A stretch of DNA of 6,014 nucleotides. Source: Thauera sp. (GTDB lineage Bacteria > Pseudomonadota > Gammaproteobacteria > Burkholderiales > Rhodocyclaceae). The stretch lies in contig JAKLLJ010000211.1 of assembly GCA_023150215.1 (NCBI GenBank), forward strand, positions 1-6,014, in the 5' to 3' direction. Both the position numbers and the translations under genes were made by a program. Of this stretch, positions 1 through 5,456 are shown in pieces (the first letter of the stretch is position 1; each line of letters starts with the position of its first letter). A model generated the notes under the pieces. That model saw nothing but the letters and a program-made list of their open reading frames with translations, had not been told where the DNA came from and ran no database searches.

Positions 1-501
1 CTCGAGGCCTTGCCCCCCGGTCCGGTGACGGTGCTGCTCGCCGACCGCCCGCTCGACGATCCGCACGGCCTGGGCGCACACAAGACCACGCTGCGCACGC
101 GCTATGACGAGGGTATTCGTGCAGCGCAGGCTGCCGGTGCCTTCGACATGCTTTTCTTCGACTCCACCGGGCGCCTGACCGAGGGCGGGCGCAGCAACGT
201 GTTCCTGTACCTCGATGGGCAATGGCGAACCCCGCCTGCTGGCCCCGGAGTGCTGCCCGGAACGATGCGTGGCGCGGTGCTCGCGGATCCGGCATGGGCG
301 GCGCGCGAGATGGAACTGGGTGTGGAGGACTTGCTGCGGGCGCAGCGCATCGTGCTGACCAACGCGCTGCGGGGCGCGGTGGACGCGAGCTTCGACCCCG
401 CGGGCCGCCGGCCGGGCAGGGGCGGTCCCGGGCGTGCCGCCGTTGATCCTGCGCCGCGCCCCGGTGGTGGTGGGGGCGCCGTGGATGAGCGGGCAGGGTG
501 A
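1..501 (+). CDS. 3' part of an aminodeoxychorismate lyase (PabC)-type gene, probably the C-terminal half of a PabB-PabC fusion
   Basis: The frame is already open at base 1, so the start lies outside the window. The product resembles fold-type IV PLP enzymes of the 4-amino-4-deoxychorismate lyase family, which release pyruvate from aminodeoxychorismate to give p-aminobenzoate for folate. Visible motifs are LGAHKTTLRTRYD, whose Lys (codon 82-84) sits where the PLP lysine is expected, then FDMLFFDSTGRLTEGGRSNVFL, a TPP...GVLPGTMRG segment, and LTNALRG near 358-378, the usual end of the domain. In betaproteobacteria this version is often fused behind chorismate-binding PabB, but that half is not visible, so the fusion is an inference. 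The tail from about 400 to the TGA at 499-501 is odd: 28 of 33 residues are G, A, P or R, which suggests a frameshift near the end. The family call is fairly sure; the exact C-terminus is not. Confidence 0.8.
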   Translation, partial: LEALPPGPVTVLLADRPLDDPHGLGAHKTTLRTRYDEGIRAAQAAGAFDMLFFDSTGRLTEGGRSNVFLYLDGQWRTPPAGPGVLPGTMRGAVLADPAWAAREMELGVEDLLRAQRIVLTNALRGAVDASFDPAGRRPGRGGPGRAAVDPAPRPGGGGGAVDERAG

Positions 502-591
502 AGTGCGCCCGCAGGCGTTTGTGGTATCTTGGACTACCGATAAATCCTGCTTCTGGACGGACGCGATCCGCGTCTGTATTGCCGTTTCTGC

Positions 592-1518
592 ATGACGCTC
601 ATTTCGCTGATCCTGGCGCTGCTGCTCGAGCAGTTGCGTCCGCTCCCGGTGCAGGGTGTGACCCTGCGCATGGTGCGCGGGCTTGCGTCGTCGCTCGCGC
701 GTCGAATCAACGACGGCTCGCAGGCATCCGGACGTATCGCCTGGCTGATGATGATGGCCGCGAGCACGCTTGCTGTCGCGGGGGGCTACTGGCTGCTGTG
801 GGAAATGCAGCCGATCCTTGCCTTCCTGTTCAATGTGCTCGTGCTCTATCTGTGCATGGGTTTTCGCCACGACAGCCACTTTTTTTCCGCGATTCACGTG
901 GCGTTGCGCCTGGGCGAGCATGAGCAGGCGTGCGCCCTGCTCGGGGGGTGGCGGGGTACGCTCCACAACCAGGCTTCACCGAGCGAAGTGGCGCGGCTGG
1001 CGATCGAACAAGGCTTGGTGGCATCCCATCGCAGCCTGTTCGGCGTGGTGTTCTGGTTCGTCCTGCTGCCCGGACCGAGTGGCGCGGTGATGTATCGCGT
1101 CGCCCGGGAGCTGGCGCAGCAGTGGGGCAGCAGGTGCGATCCCGATGCCGCGGCGTTCGGCCGCTTCGCGCAGCGCGCGTGGGAGGCGATCGAGTGGCTG
1201 CCGGTGCGCGTGACCGCCTCGGTGTTTTCGATAATGGGCAACTTCGAGGACGCGATATATTGTTGGCGCTCTCAGGCCGTGCTTTGGCCCGAGAAGTCGT
1301 CGGCTATACTGATTGCAAGTGGTGGTGGCGCCCTCGGTGTCAGGCTCGGCATGCCGGTGCATGAAGCGGGCACGATCGTCGACCGGCCCGAAATGGGGCT
1401 GGGTAGCGAGGCAGGCGTCGAGCACATGCAAAGCACGGTGGGCCTGCTGTGGCGGGCCTTGTTCGTGTGTCTGTTCCTGCTTGCCCTGCTCGCAATCGCG
1501 GGTTGGGTCGGGCGGTGA
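592..1518 (+). CDS. CobD/CbiB family (AmpE-like) integral membrane protein
   Basis: This 308-aa protein resembles the betaproteobacterial proteins annotated only as CobD/CbiB family. True CbiB/CobD joins aminopropanol to adenosylcobyric acid. AmpE is a distant relative of similar size linked to beta-lactamase signalling. Probable membrane segments lie near residues 48-70, 72-90, 146-168 and 284-305, with an additional hydrophobic N-terminus (MTLISLILALLLEQLRPL). Family-like stretches are GFRHDSHFF (90-98), GVVFWFVLLPGPSGAVMYR (151-169), EWLPVRVTASVFSIMGNFEDAIYCW (201-225) and GGGALGVRLG (244-253). No cobalamin genes are nearby, so a corrin role is unsupported and its function is best called unknown. 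An in-frame TAA at 541-543 leaves ATG 592 as the only conventional start, but no clear Shine-Dalgarno precedes it. The 90-bp gap from the upstream stop holds no other gene. The thiolase begins 28 bp after its stop, suggesting cotranscription. Confidence 0.85.
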   Translation: MTLISLILALLLEQLRPLPVQGVTLRMVRGLASSLARRINDGSQASGRIAWLMMMAASTLAVAGGYWLLWEMQPILAFLFNVLVLYLCMGFRHDSHFFSAIHVALRLGEHEQACALLGGWRGTLHNQASPSEVARLAIEQGLVASHRSLFGVVFWFVLLPGPSGAVMYRVARELAQQWGSRCDPDAAAFGRFAQRAWEAIEWLPVRVTASVFSIMGNFEDAIYCWRSQAVLWPEKSSAILIASGGGALGVRLGMPVHEAGTIVDRPEMGLGSEAGVEHMQSTVGLLWRALFVCLFLLALLAIAGWVGR

Positions 1519-1533
1519 TGTATTTATTTCAAC

Positions 1534-1540
1534 AAGGGAG
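1534..1540 (+). promoter_or_regulatory. Ribosome binding site of the thiolase gene
   Basis: AAGGGAG lies 6 nt upstream of ATG 1547. It fixes the thiolase start there, although the frame is open back to 1313 inside the preceding gene. The protein from 1547 (MANREVVVLSAVRSAVGGFGG) matches the usual thiolase N-terminus. Confidence 0.85.
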
Positions 1541-1546
1541 TGGGTT

Positions 1547-2728
1547 ATGGCAAATCGTGAAGTCGTCGTTCTGAGTGCTGTTCGTTCCGCTGTCGGTGGT
1601 TTCGGTGGCTCGCTGAAGGACATGGAGCCGTCGGACCTCGGCGCGGTGGTCATCAAGGAGGCGATCGCGCGCGCAGGAGTGGATCCCAGCGCGGTGTCGT
1701 TTGCATCCGTCGGCCATTGCATTCCGACCGATTCCCGTTACGCCTACGTGTCGCGCGTCGCCACGATCAATGCTGGCATGTCGATGGATTCCGTCGCCTT
1801 CCAGGTCAGCCGTCTGTGCGGCTCGGCGCAGCAGGCCATCGTCAGCTCGGCGCAGGCCATCATGCTGGGTGATGCAGACTTTGCCATCGGTGGCGGCGTC
1901 GAAGTGATGTCGCGTGGTGCCTACCTGATGCCTGCGCTGCGCAATGGCGCCCGCATGGGCGACACCAAGGCGATCGACTCGATGGTGGCCGTGCTCACCG
2001 ACCCGTTCGGCGTCGGCCACATGGGCATCACCGCCGAGAACCTTTGCACCAAGCACGGCATCACCCGCGAAGAGCAGGACGCCTTTGCGCTCGAGTCGCA
2101 GAAGCGCGCTGCCGCAGCGATCGCCGAGGGGCGCTTCAAGGACCAGATCGTGCCGATCACCTTCGAGACCCGCAAGGGCACCGTGGTGTTCGACACCGAT
2201 GAGCATCCGCGCATGACCACCATGGAAGCGCTGGGCAAGATGAAGCCGGCCTTCAAGAAGGACGGTTCGGTCACCGCCGGCAACGCGTCGGGCATCAATG
2301 ACGCCGCCGCCTTCCTGGTGCTGGCCGACGCGGCCAAGGCCGTTGCCGGTGGTCACAAGCCGATCGCCCGCCTGGTGTCGTACGCGATCGCCGGTGTGCC
2401 CAACGACGTGATGGGCGAAGGCCCGATCCCCGCCACCAAGCTCGCACTGCAGCGCGCCGGCCTGAAGCTGGACCAGATCGATGTGATCGAGTCCAACGAA
2501 GCCTTCGCTGCGCAGTCGATCACGGTGAACCGCGGCCTTGGTCTCGATACCGCCAAGGTCAACCCCAACGGTGGCGCCATTTCCCTGGGCCACCCGGTGG
2601 GCGCGACCGGCTCGGTGATCATCACCAAGCTGCTGCACGAGCTGATCCGCGTGAATGGCCGTTACGGCGTGGCCACCATGTGCATCGGCGGCGGCCAGGG
2701 CATCACCACGGTGTGGGAACGCGTGTAA
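1547..2728 (+). CDS. bktB: Acetyl-CoA C-acyltransferase (beta-ketothiolase, BktB-like)
   Basis: This 393-aa thiolase catalyses reversible Claisen condensation of acyl-CoA with acetyl-CoA, or thiolysis of 3-ketoacyl-CoA. The length is normal for the family. The catalytic residues are present: nucleophile Cys91 in SRLCGSAQQA, the NEAF loop at 317-320, His349 in SLGHPVGATG, and Cys379 in CIGGGQG. Long stretches (GARMGDT, HMGITAEN, GRFKDQIVPI, FDTDEH, VTAGNASG, KVNPNGG) agree with my memory of Ralstonia BktB, which accepts longer ketoacyl-CoAs for polyhydroxyalkanoate synthesis. The exact substrate cannot be read from the sequence; another degradative thiolase is possible. The active-site loop is unusual, with Ser-Arg-Leu-Cys-Gly-Ser-Ala-Gln where Asn-Arg-Leu-Cys-Gly-Ser-Gly-Leu is common. 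The gene lies 28 bp behind the CobD/CbiB-like gene, has its own strong ribosome binding site, and is followed 19 bp later by an intrinsic terminator. Thiolase identity is very secure; the bktB symbol is moderately so. Confidence 0.9.
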   Translation: MANREVVVLSAVRSAVGGFGGSLKDMEPSDLGAVVIKEAIARAGVDPSAVSFASVGHCIPTDSRYAYVSRVATINAGMSMDSVAFQVSRLCGSAQQAIVSSAQAIMLGDADFAIGGGVEVMSRGAYLMPALRNGARMGDTKAIDSMVAVLTDPFGVGHMGITAENLCTKHGITREEQDAFALESQKRAAAAIAEGRFKDQIVPITFETRKGTVVFDTDEHPRMTTMEALGKMKPAFKKDGSVTAGNASGINDAAAFLVLADAAKAVAGGHKPIARLVSYAIAGVPNDVMGEGPIPATKLALQRAGLKLDQIDVIESNEAFAAQSITVNRGLGLDTAKVNPNGGAISLGHPVGATGSVIITKLLHELIRVNGRYGVATMCIGGGQGITTVWERV

Positions 2729-2747
2729 GCGCAGTCCTCGCCAAATG

Positions 2748-2785
2748 AAAACCCGCGCGGCCGTGAGGCTGGCGCGGGTTTTTTT
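2748..2785 (+). terminator. Strong intrinsic terminator after the thiolase, probably bidirectional
   Basis: AAAACCCGCGC (2748-2758) pairs perfectly with GCGCGGGTTTT (2772-2782), and a run of seven T follows from 2779 to 2785. The 13-nt loop can itself form a small GCC-GTGA-GGC hairpin (2760-2769). Read on the minus strand, the same stem ends in TTTTCATTT, so it can also stop transcripts arriving from msrB. It sits 19 bp after the thiolase stop codon. Confidence 0.92.
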
Positions 2786-2809
2786 GTGCGTGGGGCTCTC
2801 GTGCGCGGG

Positions 2810-2882
2810 GTTCGCGGCTGCCGCCGCTCCTACAGGGGCCGGGCGCGCAGTGGTTTTGGTAGGAGCGCCGGAAGGCGCGAAC
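2810..2882. repeat. REPIN-like element: two inverted 25-bp REP units
   Basis: Arm 1 (2810-2834, read on the minus strand) and arm 2 (2858-2882, read on the plus strand) share one design: N-GTAGGA, a 5-bp stem, a 4-nt loop, the stem complement, then GAAC. They face each other across a 23-bp spacer (2835-2857). Arm 1 has stem GCGGC-GGCA-GCCGC; arm 2 has GCGCC-GGAA-GGCGC. The single stem difference is therefore compensated on the other side. GTAGGAGCG-type palindromes are known REP sequences in gammaproteobacteria and betaproteobacteria, moved by RAYT transposases acting elsewhere. No transposase is present here. The element lies between convergent genes, inside the likely msrB 3' untranslated region. 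Confidence 0.8.
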
Positions 2883-2888
2883 ATCGGC

Positions 2889-3290
2889 TTACTCTGCGTC
2901 CTTCTCCAGCTTGATCGACGCCGAGTTGATGCAGTAGCGCAGGCCAGTGGGAGGAGGGCCGTCCTCGAAGACGTGGCCGAGGTGGGCGCCGCACTGGTGG
3001 CAGAGGACCTCGGTGCGGACCATGAAGTGGCTGCGGTCGGTCTCGCTGTCGACGTTGTCCGGTTCGGCGGCGATCCAGAAGCTCGGCCAGCCGCAGCCGG
3101 CGTCGAACTTGTGCTCGGAGTGAAACAGGGCCGCGCCGCAGCAGACGCAGTTGTAGGCGCCCTTGTCCCACGCATCCCAGTACTCGCCGGTAAAGGCACG
3201 CTCGGTGCCCTTTTGCCGCGTGACGCGGTACTGCAGCTCGGTGAGCTGGTTTCGCCACTCGGCGTCGGGCTTGTCGATTGCGCGGCTCAT
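2889..3290 (-). CDS. msrB: Peptide-methionine (R)-S-oxide reductase MsrB
   Basis: This 133-aa cytoplasmic enzyme reduces methionine-R-sulfoxide in proteins back to methionine, normally recycled by thioredoxin. Family features are complete. Zinc-binding cysteine pairs are Cys48/Cys51 (CVCCG) and Cys97/Cys100 (CHQCG). The GCGWPSF motif is at 65-71, and its Cys66 is the usual resolving position. The catalytic Cys120 lies in RYCINSAS. HLGHVFEDGP (103-112) is also typical. There is no signal peptide. ATG 3290 is well supported by AAGGAG (plus-strand 3298-3303) with 7-nt spacing. The gene follows the DUF2863 gene after 62 bp on the same strand and is probably the last gene of a ppsR-DUF2863-msrB unit, though it could have its own promoter. 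Its stop codon lies 6 bp from the REPIN-like element. Confidence 0.96.
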   Translation of the reverse strand: MSRAIDKPDAEWRNQLTELQYRVTRQKGTERAFTGEYWDAWDKGAYNCVCCGAALFHSEHKFDAGCGWPSFWIAAEPDNVDSETDRSHFMVRTEVLCHQCGAHLGHVFEDGPPPTGLRYCINSASIKLEKDAE

Positions 3291-3329
3291 GCAGGGACTC
3301 CTTGGCTGTGGTCGCCGGATCGGAAAGCG

Positions 3330-3347
3330 CGCGACGGCTTGGTCGCG
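3330..3347 (-). other. Small hairpin between the DUF2863 gene and msrB
   Basis: CGCGAC (3330-3335) and GTCGCG (3342-3347) form a perfect 6-bp stem with a 6-nt loop. It starts 5 bp past the DUF2863 stop. On the minus strand it is followed only by CGCTTTCC, too T-poor for a convincing terminator. It might cause pausing or mark an RNA processing point ahead of msrB, or be chance in GC-rich DNA. Confidence 0.3.
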
Positions 3348-3352
3348 GACGC

Positions 3353-4486
3353 TCAGTGCAGATGGCGCGGCGTCTGCACGCCCTGTTCCTCGGGCATTTC
3401 GGCGTGCACCACCTCGCCCTCGGGCGATGGGTAGAGCGGGGCGCTGCAGTCGTCGCAGTATTCGAGCGGGTAATGGTGCTCGATCACGATGATGTCGGTA
3501 AGACCGGATTCACGCAGGACGGTTTCGATCTGCGCCACGCAGTCGGTGGTTTCGTCCTCGGCGCCGAGCAAGGGCCACACCACGCCATGCAGCACGGCAT
3601 CGCTGCCGCGTGCGGCGAAGCCGATGCGGTATTCCTCCAGGCTGCGCTCCCAGAACGGCGCGATGACTGCGCGCAGATTGGCCGCGGGGGTCTCGAGCGT
3701 GGTGGCGAGGTAGGCCACAGAGGCGCGCACCGAGTAGGGGCGGCTGTCCTTGTCGGCAGCACGGCTGGCCGCGAAATAGGCGTCGGGCAGGACGAGGTCG
3801 ACGGCACAACCGGGCAGCAGCGGCGCCAGGCAGGCGCCGCCCTGGGAGCGCCACTGCTCGAGCGCGCCGTCGCGGGTGGCGTCGGCTTCCTGCCAGCGGA
3901 ATAGGGCGGCGCCGCGCGGCACCGCCACGGCGGCGAGCAGGTAGCGCGTGTCGGAAAGAAACTGTGCGGTCTCCGGCATGCCGTCGGTGTCGATGTGGAG
4001 GTCCTGATTGTCCGCGGCCGTGGCACAGATCACCTTGGCGAATTCGGCGGTGGCGCAGTAGCCCTGTGGCAGCTGGTCGGGGCTGAACAGGAAGTCGGCG
4101 ACCGCCAGGTGCGCGCCCTTCGCGAGCACGTGCGCCTGCAGGTGCACGCGCAGGTTGGCGAGGACCGCGGGGGGCACGGTGGTGGCAGGGATGCGGTAAC
4201 GAGACCAGGCCAGCACCGGCGCGGCGATGAGCACTACGTCGTGTTCGGGCATCGCCCCGGCGGCGCATTCGGCGCGCGATTCGATGTTGTCGGCGAGTTC
4301 GTCGTAGGCGCGCGGGTCGGCGCTGTACAGGTGATCGAGCGCCGCGTTCAGCAATTCTTCGTCGTTGTCCACCAGGGTCTCGTCGATCAGGCTCGAAATC
4401 CGTGCTTCCCAATAGCGGTCTTCGATACGGCTGCCCGACTGGGCGAGGCCGCCGGCGAGCCAGACGAGTTGTTCAGCAGGCGTCAG
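3353..4486 (-). CDS. DUF2863 family protein, probable CTG start overlapping the ppsR stop
   Basis: This resembles the betaproteobacterial DUF2863 family of unknown function. The first ordinary start in frame is GTG 4372, giving 339 aa. However, the frame continues upstream without a stop, and its 38 extra codons read like the conserved N-terminus (LTPAEQLVWLAGGL, then SGSRIEDRYWEARI). No ATG, GTG or TTG occurs in that extension. A CTG at 4486-4484 overlaps the ppsR stop as CTGA, the arrangement usually seen as ATGA, so I place the start there, giving 377 aa. In that numbering the centre carries VVLIAAPVLAWSRYRIP (about 84-100), and the C-terminus has EYCDDCSAPLYP with Cys344/Cys347 as a lone CxxC. 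No signal peptide or membrane segment is evident, so it is probably cytoplasmic. Cotranscription with ppsR, and perhaps msrB, is likely. The family call is good; the start is inferred. Confidence 0.8.
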   Translation of the reverse strand: MTPAEQLVWLAGGLAQSGSRIEDRYWEARISSLIDETLVDNDEELLNAALDHLYSADPRAYDELADNIESRAECAAGAMPEHDVVLIAAPVLAWSRYRIPATTVPPAVLANLRVHLQAHVLAKGAHLAVADFLFSPDQLPQGYCATAEFAKVICATAADNQDLHIDTDGMPETAQFLSDTRYLLAAVAVPRGAALFRWQEADATRDGALEQWRSQGGACLAPLLPGCAVDLVLPDAYFAASRAADKDSRPYSVRASVAYLATTLETPAANLRAVIAPFWERSLEEYRIGFAARGSDAVLHGVVWPLLGAEDETTDCVAQIETVLRESGLTDIIVIEHHYPLEYCDDCSAPLYPSPEGEVVHAEMPEEQGVQTPRHLH

Positions 4487-5316
4487 AAACCGGGCCGGTC
4501 GACGCGGATGGTCTGCAGGATGGTGGCGGAGATTTCCTCGATCGATTTCGTGGTGGAGTCGAGGCAGCGGATGTTCTCGCGCCGCATCAGCTTGTGCGCT
4601 GCGTCGATCTCGTAGCGGCAGTTCTCGAGCGAGGCGTAACGGCTGTTGGGACGGCGTTCCTGGCGGATCTGCGACAGCCGTTCGGGCGCGATCGTGAGCC
4701 CGAACAGCTTGGTGCGGTACTTGTGCAGCTCGCCCGGCAGCTTGTTGCGCTCGAAGTCTTCGGGGATCAGGGGGTAGTTGGCGGCCTTGACGCCGAACTG
4801 CATGGCAAGGTAGAGGCTGGTGGGTGTCTTGCCGGAGCGCGACACGCCGACCAGGATCACATCGGCCTCGGCCAGCTCGCCGTCGCTCGAGATACCGTCA
4901 TCGTGGGCCATGGCGAAGTTGATCGCCTCGATGCGGTGCTTGTAGTTGAGACTGTCGGCGATGCCGTGGAAGCGGCCGACCGCGTGTGTGGAGCGCTGGC
5001 CGAGTTCGGCCTCGAGCGGGCCGATGAAGCGTTCGAACAGGTCGAGGAACAGCGCGTCGGATTTGTGCAGCGCATCAACGGTGGCCTGATTGACCAGCGT
5101 GCTGAACACGATCGGGCGCACCCCGTCGGCGAGCGCGGCATCGCGGATCTGCGCTGCGCAGTCGATCGCCTTGTCGATGTCGTCGACGAAGGGCGCACGG
5201 ATCTGCCGGAAGCGCGCCTCGGGAAACTGTGCAAGCAGGCTGTGGCCAAGGGTTTCTGCGGTGATGCCGGTGCCGTCGGAGACGAAAAAGACGGTGCGGC
5301 GGGCGTTGTCGTTCAT
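4483..5316 (-). CDS. ppsR: Phosphoenolpyruvate synthase regulatory protein (PEP synthase kinase/phosphorylase)
   Basis: This is a 277-aa bifunctional regulator of the DUF299/PSRP family. Known members inactivate PEP synthase by ADP-dependent phosphorylation of a threonine next to its catalytic histidine, and reactivate it by phosphate-dependent dephosphorylation. The signature is intact: FVSDGTGITAETLG (11-24) at the N-terminus, FHGIADSLNYKHRIEAINFA (116-135), the P-loop GVSRSGKTPTSLYLA (157-171), KAANYPLIPEDFE (177-189), and CLDSTTKSIEEIS (251-263) near the C-terminus. The length is typical. ATG 5316 is chosen because MNDNARRTVFFVSDGTG matches the family start and AAGGT (5325-5329) lies 8 nt upstream. 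The frame is open back to 5454, but that extension would run into the ppsA leader. Its substrate gene, ppsA, is divergently adjacent. The stop overlaps the probable CTG start of the DUF2863 gene. Confidence 0.96.
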   Translation of the reverse strand: MNDNARRTVFFVSDGTGITAETLGHSLLAQFPEARFRQIRAPFVDDIDKAIDCAAQIRDAALADGVRPIVFSTLVNQATVDALHKSDALFLDLFERFIGPLEAELGQRSTHAVGRFHGIADSLNYKHRIEAINFAMAHDDGISSDGELAEADVILVGVSRSGKTPTSLYLAMQFGVKAANYPLIPEDFERNKLPGELHKYRTKLFGLTIAPERLSQIRQERRPNSRYASLENCRYEIDAAHKLMRRENIRCLDSTTKSIEEISATILQTIRVDRPGF

Positions 5317-5324
5317 GATCGCTG

Positions 5325-5329
5325 ACCTT
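5325..5329 (-). promoter_or_regulatory. Ribosome binding site deciding the ppsR start
   Basis: On the minus strand AAGGT lies 8 nt before ATG 5316. It supports this start over the longer open frame reaching 5454. Confidence 0.65.
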
Positions 5330-5374
5330 GCAGCCCGGACGAGCGGGCGGGCGGGGTGAATATTGGGGCAAACC

Positions 5375-5390
5375 CTGTGATGCGGCACAG
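5375..5390. promoter_or_regulatory. Inverted repeat CTGTG-N6-CACAG, possible operator
   Basis: CTGTG (5375-5379) and CACAG (5386-5390) are perfect inverted half-sites around ATGCGG, near the middle of the ppsR/ppsA gap. The half-sites recall CRP/FNR-type boxes, but the spacing is 2 bp shorter than the CRP consensus, so I do not assign a regulator. A 5-bp dyad can occur by chance. Confidence 0.35.
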
Positions 5391-5456
5391 CATGAAACAC
5401 CGTAAACTGCGACCTCCGGTATTTTGCTTTCTCTCCAACATTTGCGGAAGCCACTC

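Larger units (their letters stand above)
5317..5456. promoter_or_regulatory. Divergent ppsR/ppsA promoter region
   Basis: This 140-bp gap separates the ppsR and ppsA start codons and must hold promoters for both directions. It is more AT-rich in its middle and right part than the flanking genes. Candidate -10 boxes are weak: TATTTT at 5420-5425 towards ppsA, and TATTCA (plus-strand 5357-5362) towards ppsR; neither has a convincing -35. The ppsR side carries a GC-rich run of GGGC repeats at about 5344-5355. The boxes are guesses; the presence of regulatory sequence is inferred from gene layout. Confidence 0.6.

Noticed and set aside
519..546. Possible promoter TTGTGG / TAAATC before the membrane protein gene
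   Set aside because: The boxes match consensus poorly and the spacing is only 16 bp. It is no better than chance in the one AT-richer patch of this region.
1313..1546. Longer thiolase starting inside the membrane protein gene
   Set aside because: The region is already coding in another frame, and AAGGGAG before ATG 1547 plus the thiolase N-terminus fix the start.
1529..3199. 556-aa minus-strand open frame antisense to the thiolase
   Set aside because: It is a shadow of a GC-rich gene: low-complexity His/Arg/Gly/Ala composition, no recognisable domain, and it also covers msrB, the REPIN and the terminator.
4402..5325. 307-aa plus-strand open frame across ppsR
   Set aside because: Antisense to an unmistakable ppsR with full family motifs. 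Its Val/Gly/Asp/Glu-rich product is typical of a complementary-strand shadow. The same applies to plus-strand frames at 3278-3904 and 3995-4615 over the DUF2863 gene.
5376..5389. CRP site in the ppsR/ppsA gap
   Set aside because: TGTG and CACA are separated by 6 bp, not the 8 bp of the CRP consensus.
5317..5454. 46-codon N-terminal extension of ppsR
   Set aside because: It is not conserved-looking, would overlap the ppsA ribosome binding site, and ATG 5316 has its own AAGGT and matches the family N-terminus.
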